A stretch of 64,000 bases of DNA from Nocardia amamiensis (GTDB lineage: Bacteria > Actinomycetota > Actinomycetes > Mycobacteriales > Mycobacteriaceae). The stretch's first letter is position 1. Each line of letters begins with the position of its first letter. The notes under the pieces are model-generated. The model made no database searches, was not told the origin of the DNA, and saw nothing but the letters and a program-made list of their open reading frames with translations. Below are positions 19,016-27,892 of this stretch, piece by piece. Location: assembly GCF_015477605.1 (NCBI RefSeq), contig NZ_JADLQX010000029.1, positions 17,056 through 81,055 on the forward strand, given 5' to 3'. Both the position numbers and the translations under genes were made by a program.

Positions 19016-19300
19016 GTGACCGTGCGCCGGTACTACGTCGAAGTGTACTGCTGCGGCCCGCGTTGGCTCATCCATGTGCCTGCCGTGGATCGCTGGACGG
19101 TGACCGGCGACAAGTCGGCGATCCGGTCCACCGCCCGACGGATGATCGCGGCGACGACCGGCCACGCCGAGGACTCGTTCGAACTGGACCTCGCCGCGGG
19201 CCGGGCACTGCGCGATGCCGAAGAGTTCGCGGTGGGCTCCCGGGTGCTGACGCGGTGGCACGCGCCCGACGAACCGGCGGAGCGCGTACCTCCGGAGTGA
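19016..19300 (+). CDS. small hypothetical protein
   Basis: A protein of up to 94 residues that begins with a beta-rich stretch (RRYYVEVYCCGPRWLIHVPAV), continues with a helical segment containing SAIRSTARRMIAATTG, and ends acidic. Two GTG codons compete as start, at 19016 and 19022. The GCGGAGG just upstream is spaced better for the second. The pattern of a short strand-rich start followed by a helix resembles the single-domain antitoxin-like proteins found near XRE regulators, but I cannot name a family. It probably forms an operon with the preceding small gene. Confidence 0.6.
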   Translation: MTVRRYYVEVYCCGPRWLIHVPAVDRWTVTGDKSAIRSTARRMIAATTGHAEDSFELDLAAGRALRDAEEFAVGSRVLTRWHAPDEPAERVPPE

Positions 19301-19438
19301 TGCGGTTCCGAGAACTCAGGTCGCCGTGATCCGAGCGGAACGCGGCGATCCTCCGGCTGCGTTTGCGGGTCGAGGCAGCCGAGCGTCAGGATGAAATACT
19401 TCTCGCATCATCCTGTGGCGTTCGCCCGCGTCCTCGAC

Positions 19439-20032
19439 TCACGGTTCCCGCCCACGTGGTCCCCCCGCCTTCGGCAGATACTTCAGCCAGTCTATTCGGG
19501 CGAATAGTACGACAGCAGCGAGAAGCGCGATCTGAATCGCTATTCCGAGAGGTGAAGTGAACGAATCGAGGAACGTGTCACTGAGTTGCCGCTCGGCGAC
19601 GGTGGTAGCCGTGACGTAGAACGAATAACTGACGAGTCTGCCCGCGATATGCGCGAGGGTTATCGGGAGCAATCGCACGCCCATCAACCCGGCAGCTTCG
19701 AACATCTGCGCGGACGGCAACGGCGACACCACGAATACGGCGAGTCCGGCGAGAGAACGCCCGGTGTGGCCGGTGACGTACTGGTTGGCGGCCTCCAGAG
19801 AGGCCTTGCGACGCTCGCTGAGGTGGTCGCGGACCCGGTTGGTGGCGACCGCCAGCAGGTAGCGACCGGCGCCCGAAGAGAAGGCGCCGAGGATGACCAC
19901 GGCGACCGGCTCCAGGTGCCAATTCAACCCGAGAAGCACCACCACCAACGCGCCGGGCGGACCGAACGCGGGCATGAGGTTCACCGCGAACACCACCGCG
20001 ATGAACGCCAGATAGTACAGCGCCGGGTTCAC
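19439..20032 (-). CDS. integral membrane protein, possibly VTT/DedA-like
   Basis: A 197-residue protein with about four to five hydrophobic segments. The first (residues 5-40) contains FAVNLMPAFGPPGALVV. A central FVVSPLPSAQMFEAAGLMG resembles the re-entrant loop region of VTT/SNARE-associated (DedA-like) proteins, and a final segment is near residues 165-185. The GTG at 20032 has GGGAG five to six bases upstream. Transport or membrane-lipid function is possible but not shown. It stands alone on the minus strand. Confidence 0.65.
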   Translation of the reverse strand: MNPALYYLAFIAVVFAVNLMPAFGPPGALVVVLLGLNWHLEPVAVVILGAFSSGAGRYLLAVATNRVRDHLSERRKASLEAANQYVTGHTGRSLAGLAVFVVSPLPSAQMFEAAGLMGVRLLPITLAHIAGRLVSYSFYVTATTVAERQLSDTFLDSFTSPLGIAIQIALLAAVVLFARIDWLKYLPKAGGPRGREP

Positions 20033-20194
20033 GGTGCTCCCGTCCCGTCCGACGCTTGCGAATCAGTCGTCATCGCACCTTCTTGTCGTACATGCCTGCG
20101 CGTATCGAGTCCATCAGGCGTATGCGAGCCCCGGCCAGAGAACAAGGTCACCGGTCGTCGTCGATCGGCCCTGCCGAGAGTGAACCGGCCCGAG

Positions 20195-20611
20195 CTAGCG
20201 TGGCCGCGGCGCGCCCGCGGCCACGGCCGAGTCCCGCGCATTCAGCCACGCTGTCATCGCATCGAGTGCGAGCCGGAATCCGTTGAGATGTGCTCGATTC
20301 AAGTATCCGTGCCAGGAACGCGGCACCACGGTGTACGACACCGGGACCCCGGCGGCGGCGAGTTCGGCGGCGAAGGACTCCCCCGAGGCGCGAAGGGTGT
20401 CGTGGTCGGCGTCGAGCATCAGAGCCGGCGGCAGGCCGGTGAGGTCGCGACCGCCGGGGAAGGCGCCGCTGTTCAACAGGTCCTTGTTGCCGACGTAGTT
20501 GAGGTTCATCCGGTGGACGGCGGGCGGTGACAACTGCCGGTATCCGGCCAGTCCGCGCACGGCCGCGCGCACCGATTCCGACAGCGGCGGCGAATCGGCG
20601 GTCGGACGTGA
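20195..20611 (-). pseudogene. truncated alpha/beta-hydrolase (HSL/esterase-type), C-terminal remnant
   Basis: The translation from just after the helicase stop to 20195 matches the last third of an HSL-type esterase. LPPALMLDADHD carries the catalytic Asp and SWHGYLN carries the catalytic His. The N-terminal part with the HGGG oxyanion motif and the nucleophile Ser is missing. The frame continues without interruption from the TAG of the helicase gene (20614-20612), so the hydrolase seems to have been cut by the arrival of the helicase gene or by a deletion. A GTG at 20572 could start a short product, but a functional enzyme is very unlikely. Confidence 0.7.
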
Positions 20612-23413
20612 CTACGCGCCGGCTGCGTTCGCGTCTCGAGGCAGCCGGTCGAGGAACCTGCGGACCTCGGCGGCTTCGCCGCTTCCGGTGGTCGGCAGGC
20701 GCAGCAGCTCGAAGTCGTAGCGCCGGCAGATCTCGTTCTTCAACGCGTCGCGGGCGAGCTGCTCCGGGTTCGCTTCATGGGTGCTGTGGCCGTCCACCTC
20801 GATGGCGCCGACGTTCTCGTTGGTGATGCGGTTGTAGATGACGAAGTCGAACGACGATCGGCGCCGGACGAACTCGCGCTGGCGATCGTCGAGCCGGTCC
20901 AGACTGCGCGGGAACACATTTTGCAGGTAGACCTGCCGGTGTGTCGCGAGGTGGCCGTAGCGGGGTTCGGCGAGCACTCCCTCCAGCATCGTCAGGGCGA
21001 TGTCCTCCGAAGGCCACTCGGTACGCCCCCACCCGATACGCGGGTGCGCACGCCGCCGCTGCCTGTAGTCGGTGTACAGCAGGTCGAAGATCGACACCAC
21101 ATCGCTGTCGACGACCGCGTTGTCCGGGTCCCGGTACCGGATGTAGCCGATCAGATCGCGCAGGTGCCGGCTCTCCGGCAGCCCGGAAGGATGTGTCACC
21201 AGGATGAACAAGCGCATCGCCCGGGACACGGCCACATTGATCAATTTGGGATCGTCGGCGAACTTCAATGCTGCCCGGCTGCTGGGGGTGTCGTCGAGCA
21301 CCGTGGTCATGACGACCGCGTCTTTCTCTCTTCCTTGGAATCGGTGCACGGTGTCGGACTCGATGGCCTCGATCAGGGCATCCGTCGCCTTGTCGGCCTG
21401 ACGGCGATACGGAGTGGTGACCCCCACCTCGTGCGCCGGGATATCGGCGGATATCCACGGGATGACCTCGTGCCGGATCACGTCGATCTCGCGCTGGTTG
21501 CTGCGCCCCTTCGACTTCGGGTCGTCGTCACCGTAGGTCCGGCGCATGTGGTTGCCGGGAGCGGTCCGCACCACTGTCATCGGGGCGACCCCCGGTGTGC
21601 TGCGCGTATACGGAATCAACTGGCCGTCGTAGAACTTCCGGTTGCAGAACTCGATGATGTCCGGATCGCACCGATAGTGTTCACGCAGCATCCGCCGAGG
21701 CAACTGATCGTTGTACCGTTCGATGACCGAGGACAGGATGCTACGCCGGTAATCGAAGACCGGATCGGGTGCCGGAGGAGGGTCGGTGAGCTCCTTCGTG
21801 ACCGGCGGCAGCTGTTCCAGGTCGCCGACCACGATGACATTCCGTGCACATGCCAGTGCCGGGCTCACCGTCACCAGGTCCACCTGTGATGCTTCATCGA
21901 TGATCAGGTAGTCCAGTAGGGCCGAGCGTCCGATGCTGTTCTGGAGCGAATGGCAAGTGCTCAGGATCAGCGGGTAGTCGTGGGTGAACTGTCCGAAGTT
22001 CTGCCGATACCGTGACGTGTAGACCATGCGGGACAGCGAGCCGTACCGGGTGCGCAGCGCGTCACGCAGCAGCTGCTGGGACAGCCGCGCCTGGTCGGTC
22101 AGCAGCGCGTCGAAATTCTTGCGCTCCAGCGTTCTGGTCAGTTGCTCGGCCTGCCGCTCGAGTTCGGCGATCTTCTTCTCGTAATACAGGCGCTGAATTC
22201 GCAGCACGACGTCGATGTCGCCGGCGTCGACGTGGCGCAGCGCCCGGTACTTGAAGTAGCGATTCATCATGTCAACCAGCCGCCCCCAGCCACTGTCGCG
22301 GATCCAGCGCGGATCGGTGTCGGCGATGAAATCGAGCAGTTTGCCCGCACTGTAGCGGCGCAGCAGCGGCAGGTCGTCGGCGTCCGGTACCTCGTGGCGG
22401 TCGAAGAACGACTGGAAATGCTTTTGTTCCAGCCGGTATGCGTGCAGCTGGTGGCGCAACTGTGCGCGCAGACGATCCTGTTCCAGTAGCGCGGCCAGGC
22501 GCCGGTTCACCTTGACGAGTTGGTCCGCGGCACCAGCGTCAGGTGCGGGACCGGCGCGCAGCATCGCATCGACCGCCGCGTTGCGTTGGCCCTGGCTGTC
22601 GAAGAACTCCTGCCGCTTCTCGGCGCGCCCCAGATTGGCCGCCACCATCCCGAAGCCTTCCTTGGTCAGCTTCTCGAAGACGTTGTCGACGGCGGAGTTG
22701 CTGAACGACACCACCCCCACCGTCGCGCCAGGTCGGCAGATGACCGAGGCGATGATGTTGAGGATTGTCTGCGTCTTCCCGGTTCCGGGCGGGCCGTCGA
22801 TAACCGAGATGGGATACCGCAGCGCATTGAGCACCGCATCGCTCTGGCTGATGTTGGTGCGGAACGGGTACACCGGCAGCGGTATCTCGTCGTCCGGGCG
22901 GGGCTCGACCGGCGCCTGCTCGAGAATTCGGGTCAACGCGCTTTCGGGGTGAATGAAGCTCAGGTTCTGGTGGTTTCGGAGCAGTACGCCGGAATCGCCG
23001 GTCAGTTTCTCCGCCACCTTATGCCAGTACTTCAGCACATCTCGGGAGCCGGGGGTGATGGCAGCATTCGGCAGCACCTCCACCCGATCCGCGCTGTAGG
23101 CGCTCCATTCGCCCTTACTGTGCATATGCCACCACGATCCGGCCTCCGGCGGTCCGGTGAACAGGTAGGCCTCGGTCGCGTCCTGCGGGGATCCGTCGAC
23201 GAACAACAGCGCGTGCCGCCCCAGCGGCACTCGCGCAGGCCGGTCGAGAACCGTCACTCGCTCCCACCCGAACGCGTAGTCCTTGGACCTGCCGAACCGC
23301 ACCCGGACCCGCTCCGATCGCGGTTCGTATTCGGTGATCTCCAGGGTCTTGTCCTCCGGGAACGAGTCCTCCTTGCGACGGATGACGACCGCGACAACCC
23401 GCGGATCGAGCAT
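20612..23413 (-). CDS. SF1 (UPF1-like) helicase with C-terminal DUF2726-like nuclease domain
   Basis: A 933-residue protein. The AAA_11/AAA_12 helicase core has Walker A GPPGTGKTQT near residue 205, Walker B LIIDEASQ near residue 505, GDLEQLPPV shortly after, and late motifs including TVHRFQGREKDAVVM and NVAVSRA. The C-terminal 130 residues look like DUF2726, a restriction-endonuclease-like fold: FDFVIYNR, then IEVDGHSTHE, then a R-D-x-x-K-N helix, which gives the D...E-x-D and K residues expected of a nuclease. I chose the ATG at 23413, with a strong AAGGGGGG site before it, over an ATG 16 codons upstream. Helicase-nuclease fusions of this shape are common in defence islands, and it lies 4 kb from BREX. 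Confidence 0.85.
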   Translation of the reverse strand: MLDPRVVAVVIRRKEDSFPEDKTLEITEYEPRSERVRVRFGRSKDYAFGWERVTVLDRPARVPLGRHALLFVDGSPQDATEAYLFTGPPEAGSWWHMHSKGEWSAYSADRVEVLPNAAITPGSRDVLKYWHKVAEKLTGDSGVLLRNHQNLSFIHPESALTRILEQAPVEPRPDDEIPLPVYPFRTNISQSDAVLNALRYPISVIDGPPGTGKTQTILNIIASVICRPGATVGVVSFSNSAVDNVFEKLTKEGFGMVAANLGRAEKRQEFFDSQGQRNAAVDAMLRAGPAPDAGAADQLVKVNRRLAALLEQDRLRAQLRHQLHAYRLEQKHFQSFFDRHEVPDADDLPLLRRYSAGKLLDFIADTDPRWIRDSGWGRLVDMMNRYFKYRALRHVDAGDIDVVLRIQRLYYEKKIAELERQAEQLTRTLERKNFDALLTDQARLSQQLLRDALRTRYGSLSRMVYTSRYRQNFGQFTHDYPLILSTCHSLQNSIGRSALLDYLIIDEASQVDLVTVSPALACARNVIVVGDLEQLPPVTKELTDPPPAPDPVFDYRRSILSSVIERYNDQLPRRMLREHYRCDPDIIEFCNRKFYDGQLIPYTRSTPGVAPMTVVRTAPGNHMRRTYGDDDPKSKGRSNQREIDVIRHEVIPWISADIPAHEVGVTTPYRRQADKATDALIEAIESDTVHRFQGREKDAVVMTTVLDDTPSSRAALKFADDPKLINVAVSRAMRLFILVTHPSGLPESRHLRDLIGYIRYRDPDNAVVDSDVVSIFDLLYTDYRQRRRAHPRIGWGRTEWPSEDIALTMLEGVLAEPRYGHLATHRQVYLQNVFPRSLDRLDDRQREFVRRRSSFDFVIYNRITNENVGAIEVDGHSTHEANPEQLARDALKNEICRRYDFELLRLPTTGSGEAAEVRRFLDRLPRDANAAGA

Positions 23414-23971
23414 CGACCCCCCTTTTTTTCGCAACCGCAGCGTGCGGTGCTCGATTTCCACGCCGCTCCGGCCAGCGCCAGCGGATCGACGTTCACGCAG
23501 CGCCCAGACTACCGCTGAAACACATTGTGCGGGAGGACTATTCGCGGCTCAAAGTAGATCTGCGGCGGCGGGTCGGGTAGCCGGCCCGCACCACCAACCC
23601 GGCGCATTCGTCAGTGAAGCCAAACCGTCCACACGGCCTGCGCATCTCCCCCAGCCGCGCCAGCTCGCGAGTGGCCCTGCGCTCGGCGCCGATCGGGAAC
23701 ACCCTGCGCGACGTCAGCAAGGCCTGTAGAGCTCCGGTTTCTCCGACCATGCCGCGGCGTTCACCCCGGTGGTGGATGCGTTCGGCAATGACATTCGCCA
23801 TCGGCCACCGCACACATCCGTATCTACCACGCCGTCGGCCCCGGCTGCGACAGTCGGCAGTGTCATCGACCATTGGGCGCTCACGGGGGACTTCGACAGC
23901 ACGTGGAAGGGCACCGACCTCACAGGCCCACTGAAACCGGGCAGCGCTCATCTACACGAGATTGGAACGCC
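23414..23971. other. intergenic region without a supportable gene
   Basis: About 560 bases between the divergent helicase and lipoprotein genes. Open frames on both strands give low-complexity arginine/serine-rich translations. One plus-strand stretch at about 23770-23965 (frame containing GSVIDHWALTGDFDSTWKG) looks somewhat protein-like and may be a gene fragment, but I recognise no family. Confidence 0.4.
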
Positions 23972-24787
23972 ATGCAGATGCTCGTCCGACTCCGAAATGT
24001 CGCCACGGCTCTCGTCGCGACCGCCATGCTGGCAACTACCGGATGCGGCAGCGACACCGAGTCCACCTCGGAACCAGCCGCGACCGACGCGGCCCCAAAG
24101 CCCACGATTGTTCTGGTCCACGGCTCTTTCTCGGACAGCTCCAGCTGGGACACCGTCGCGAAAAACCTGCGCGGTCAGGGCTATGAGGTGGTTCAGCCCG
24201 ACAATCCGCTGCGGGGCCCCGCAGCGGACGCGGCCGCCGTCACCAGAGCTATCGAAGAGATAACCGGACCGGTCGTCCTCGTCGGGCACTCCTACGGCGG
24301 TGCGGTGATCAGCAATATCCACCGCCCGAACATCAAGGCCGAGGTATTCGTGGCGGGCTTCGCACCGGAGAGCGGGGAAACGGTGCTGGCCCTCAGCGAT
24401 CCCGCTCGTTATCCGGGCAGCAAGATCGAAACGGCGCTGCGGATCCAGCCCACCGAGAACGGGGCGGAGGTGACGATGGCACCGGAGCAGTTCGGTGCGG
24501 TTTTCGCGCAGGATGTCAGCGCCGATGTCGCGGCACGGCTCGCGGCCAGCCAGCGCCCGACCTCCGTCGCCGCGAACACCGAGCCGAGCGGGGAACCGTC
24601 GTGGGCCAAGGTGCCGTGCTGGTACCTGATTTCGACCGATGACCTGACCTTTCCGCCTGCATCGCAACGGTTCCAGGCTGACCGCATGCAGGCACGAATC
24701 AGCGAGGTGAAATCCTCGCACGCCTCGCCGGTGTCACACCCGGATGAGGTCGTCGCGACCATCACCGCCGCAGCAGGCAGCTCCTAG
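23972..24787 (+). CDS. secreted lipoprotein alpha/beta-hydrolase
   Basis: A 271-residue protein with a lipoprotein signal peptide: a hydrophobic stretch, then ATTGC with the lipid-modified Cys near residue 24. The mature part is an alpha/beta-hydrolase of the EstC/salicylate-esterase-like group. IVLVHGSFSDSSSW is the oxyanion-side motif, VGHSYGG the nucleophile elbow with the catalytic Ser, DDLTFPP probably supplies the acid, and a SSHASPVSHP segment the His. The ATG at 23972 is the start that gives a proper signal peptide. It is transcribed towards the two-component genes but on the opposite strand. The substrate is unknown. Confidence 0.8.
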   Translation: MQMLVRLRNVATALVATAMLATTGCGSDTESTSEPAATDAAPKPTIVLVHGSFSDSSSWDTVAKNLRGQGYEVVQPDNPLRGPAADAAAVTRAIEEITGPVVLVGHSYGGAVISNIHRPNIKAEVFVAGFAPESGETVLALSDPARYPGSKIETALRIQPTENGAEVTMAPEQFGAVFAQDVSADVAARLAASQRPTSVAANTEPSGEPSWAKVPCWYLISTDDLTFPPASQRFQADRMQARISEVKSSHASPVSHPDEVVATITAAAGSS

Positions 24788-24999
24788 TACTCCAGCCGCA
24801 TTTTCGATATGCAATCGGCGTCGCCGCTGGTAGTGGGCCTGTCTGCTCGGTCATCTCCGCGTTCGTGACGCACTTGCTCGTCCAGAGGGCGGTCCGGAAC
24901 CTCCCCGTTGTTGTGGCGGCGGCCGGGACGGAGTGGCGACGTCATCGAACGTTGCGACTCGGTCCCGGCTTTCACCACGACACGGGTTTCGCAGTTCCG

Positions 25000-25605
25000 C
25001 TACAGCCAGCCCGCGTTCCGGGCGATACGGATCGCATCGATACGATTGCGGCCGCCGATTTTGGCGATCGCATTCGATAGGTAGTTGCGCACGGTCGCGG
25101 ACGAGAGGAACAGCGATCGCCCGATTTCGTCGGTGCTGATCCCGGTCTCGGCGGCCCGGAGCACGTCGGCCTCGCGGGTGGTGAGGGGACTGGTGCCGGT
25201 TTCGAGGGCCGCGGCGACCAGGTCCGCATCGATCACTCGCTCACCGGCGACGACCTTACGGATGCTGTCGGCGAGCGTCTGTGCCGGTGCGTCTTTGACG
25301 ACGAAGCCGCGCACATGCGCCTGCAAGGCGCGCAGTAGGTACCCCGGTTGACTGAGCCCGGTCAAGATGAGCACCCGGCACTGGGGAACATGTTCGTGGA
25401 CACGTTTGGCGGCGCTGAGGCCGTCGAGGCCTGGCATGTCGATATCAAGCAGTGCGACATCAGGTCGCGTGCGCAGGATTTCGTCGACGATACGATCGCC
25501 GCGATCGAGTTCTGCGACCACGTCCATGTCGTCCTCGCGGGAGAGCAACGCCACCAGCGCGCCGCGGATCATGTGCATGTCTTCGGCGACCAACACTCGA
25601 ATCAT
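25000..25605 (-). CDS. LuxR-family (NarL-type) response regulator
   Basis: A 201-residue two-component response regulator. The receiver domain (1-120) has the acidic pocket VAEDMH and the phospho-acceptor region LLDIDMPG near residue 55, with the conserved Lys in VKDAPA. The LuxR-type helix-turn-helix (about 140-200) reads LTTREADVLRAAETG and SSATVRNYLSNAIAK. It resembles DesR-type regulators. The ATG at 25605 overlaps the stop of the kinase gene by four bases (ATGA). It is the last gene of a three-gene operon with two sensor-like proteins and lies 2.7 kb from the dpg operon, which it may control. Confidence 0.9.
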   Translation of the reverse strand: MIRVLVAEDMHMIRGALVALLSREDDMDVVAELDRGDRIVDEILRTRPDVALLDIDMPGLDGLSAAKRVHEHVPQCRVLILTGLSQPGYLLRALQAHVRGFVVKDAPAQTLADSIRKVVAGERVIDADLVAAALETGTSPLTTREADVLRAAETGISTDEIGRSLFLSSATVRNYLSNAIAKIGGRNRIDAIRIARNAGWL

Positions 25606-26747
25606 CGTGTCACCTCCGGTATTTCGATGCGCAGCCGGAATCTGCCGTCCCTGCTCTGTTGCGCGGACAAGGTACCCGACAGCGCCGCGGCACGCTCCGC
25701 GAGACCGGACAGGCCATTGCCCGCGCCGGTCTTCTTCTGCGCGCCGTCGTTGACGATTTCCAGAAAGACCATGCCGTCGTCACGGCCGGCGACAATCGAG
25801 CAGGTGCGCGCGGCACTGTGCCGTAGCACATTGGTGACGCCTTCGCGGGTTCCCCATGCGAGCGCGTCATCTACTTCGGGCGTGAGCTGTGGCAGGTCGA
25901 TGTGGTGGTGGGTGTCGATGCCGACGGCGGAAAGGAGTGCGGCGGCCCCCTCGGCCTCGGCCTTCAGCGAAACGGTGTGTTCGCCGAGTGTTACCCGGCG
26001 CATCGCCTGGAGGGTGTCGCGAGCGAGCGTGGCGACGCCTTGAATCTCCGATTTCGCCGCGCCGGGGTCGCTCGCCAGCAACGCGGCAGCCAGGTCACCT
26101 TTCAGCGACACTGCCGAGAGACTTTGACCGAGCAGGTCGTGCAGATCTCGGGATACCCGGAGCCGCTCGCGCTCGGCCGCCTGCTCGGCCAGGTCGGTGC
26201 GGGTTCGGTCGAGCTGGTCCACGGCGCGTACCAGCAGCGTCACGCCGATGAGGCACGCGGAGAGCACGGTGAACACGACCACCACCTCGATGACGTCCGC
26301 AGTGATCAGCCACCTGTCGGCACGGTCGGAGCCGACCAGATTGCCCACCGCGGTTCCGATGATCGGCACCGTCACCAGGATGAGCCGGACCCACCCACGG
26401 AACAGCATTGCGGCCGAGGCGATGAAGAACACCTGGCTGATGCCCCACGCCACCGGAAACCAGGTCATCGGAAAGTATACGAGCCCGGTCAGCAGCAGGA
26501 ACGTCACCGGCCACAAGCGTGGGCGTTCGTTCGGGATCGTGCCGAACGCATGGCGAAGGTGGACCAGGACCACAGCGGCCGCGACAACCCACAACAGAAC
26601 GGCGACGCCGAACTGATCGGGGCCTTGCGCGGGCGCCCGCGACGGTGCCAAAGCGCCTGTTGCACAGGTGGTTCCGATCAGGAGCACCCGTGCGTGCCGG
26701 ACCGTCACCAGCCAGGGTCCGACGAGGGGTCGCGATGCATCGGTCAT
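25602..26747 (-). CDS. sensor histidine kinase (DesK/NarX type)
   Basis: A 381-residue membrane sensor kinase. About five hydrophobic segments fill the N-terminal half, with no large extracytoplasmic domain. HisKA_3 follows with the phospho-acceptor in SRDLHDLLGQ (about His 202). The HATPase domain has the N-box REGVTNVLRHSA, a VNDG segment and GNGLSGL. The ATG at 26747, behind GGGAG, overlaps the stop of the upstream degenerate kinase gene by four bases. It should phosphorylate the response regulator encoded next. The sensed signal is unknown; a membrane-intrinsic sensor suggests lipid or small hydrophobic ligands. Confidence 0.88.
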   Translation of the reverse strand: MTDASRPLVGPWLVTVRHARVLLIGTTCATGALAPSRAPAQGPDQFGVAVLLWVVAAAVVLVHLRHAFGTIPNERPRLWPVTFLLLTGLVYFPMTWFPVAWGISQVFFIASAAMLFRGWVRLILVTVPIIGTAVGNLVGSDRADRWLITADVIEVVVVFTVLSACLIGVTLLVRAVDQLDRTRTDLAEQAAERERLRVSRDLHDLLGQSLSAVSLKGDLAAALLASDPGAAKSEIQGVATLARDTLQAMRRVTLGEHTVSLKAEAEGAAALLSAVGIDTHHHIDLPQLTPEVDDALAWGTREGVTNVLRHSAARTCSIVAGRDDGMVFLEIVNDGAQKKTGAGNGLSGLAERAAALSGTLSAQQSRDGRFRLRIEIPEVTR

Positions 26748-27892
26748 GCGCTGCTCCCTGGGCTCGGTACGAGCGTCTCGACATGGCACTCGAGCACCCA
26801 GCCACCGTCGACCTGACCAACGGCGAGCACCACCGACCCGTCCGCCCCGTCGCGAAGCAGCCGCGCCAGCACGGAGCGCAGAGCGGCGCGGAGCGATTCG
26901 TCTGCCTGCTCCGGCAGCCCGGTGGCGGGAAGCTCGAACCGGGCTTCGATCCCCGCAGCGGTGAGAAGTGCCGACGCAGAGGCGATCTCATGATGGAACG
27001 CCGGATGCTGGAAACCGCGGATCAGTTGGCGGGCCTCGGACAGACCGCGACGCGAGACATCGACCAGAGCTTCGAGCTCGGTGCGAGCCGATGCGCGATC
27101 TCCGTGGGCGGTGAACTCTTCCGCACGACTCGCGGAGGCGGTGATTTCCACGAGCGCTCGTTGCACCGTCCGCGCCAGTTCACGATCAATGCGCAGTCGT
27201 TCCCTCGCGACTGCCCGCTCGGCGAGGGCCGCCCCGGCACCACGCAGCCTTCGCAGGGCGACGACCATCCAGACCAGCGTGTATACCGCGATGACTCGCA
27301 TTCCGGTCGTCACCGACAACCACACCGCGTCCTGCTCGGACGCGCCGAGCAGCAGCGCCGACGGCGCCGTGGCAGCGACGAGGATCAGCGAGATCGGCAG
27401 CGCGAGGATCGGCCGCAGCGTCAGGACGACGACTACGGCGACGACGTGCAGGGTGTTCAACCAGGGAACCCCGAGCACGGGCGTCGCGCCGAGCACTAGC
27501 GCGGCCAGTACCGCCAACGTCAATGACGCTCCACGCGGTATGGCGGCACGCATAGCAAAGACTATGTGCCGCAGATAGATCGGCAGACACACGGTCAGCA
27601 GAACGGCGGTCACGCCGACATTGGACCTCGGGTCGGCGCCACTGCTGGTCACCGTCGCGAGCAGGGCCAACAACGCGAGCGACAGCGCGGCCACGACTGT
27701 ACCTGTCGCGGCGACATCCACGATGTCGCGCGGCATGCGTGCAGGTAGACGCCCCAATGCCCCCGGTGCGGCTCCGCCCCCCTCGAGTCGGGCCGCGCTC
27801 TGTGCCGGCGCACGCTCCAACGTGACCGCTACCACCCCCGTGAGTGTTCCCCAATTGCGGATAGTCCACGAGTGACGAATGTGGACGTTCAC
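26744..27892 (-). CDS. degenerate sensor kinase-like membrane protein
   Basis: A protein of up to 382 residues with the layout of its neighbour kinase: several hydrophobic segments (about 60-210), then a HisKA_3-like helix. Where the neighbour has RDLHDLLGQ this protein has RELARTVQRAL, so the phospho-accepting His is lost. The C-terminal ATPase region has no N-box Asn (LRAALRSVLARLLRDG) and no glycine-rich lid. It therefore cannot be an ordinary kinase, and is probably a sensory or allosteric partner of the intact kinase encoded four bases into its stop codon. The start is uncertain: GTG at 27892 is the first, and a later GTG about 19 codons in is possible. Confidence 0.78.
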   Translation of the reverse strand: MNVHIRHSWTIRNWGTLTGVVAVTLERAPAQSAARLEGGGAAPGALGRLPARMPRDIVDVAATGTVVAALSLALLALLATVTSSGADPRSNVGVTAVLLTVCLPIYLRHIVFAMRAAIPRGASLTLAVLAALVLGATPVLGVPWLNTLHVVAVVVVLTLRPILALPISLILVAATAPSALLLGASEQDAVWLSVTTGMRVIAVYTLVWMVVALRRLRGAGAALAERAVARERLRIDRELARTVQRALVEITASASRAEEFTAHGDRASARTELEALVDVSRRGLSEARQLIRGFQHPAFHHEIASASALLTAAGIEARFELPATGLPEQADESLRAALRSVLARLLRDGADGSVVLAVGQVDGGWVLECHVETLVPSPGSSA

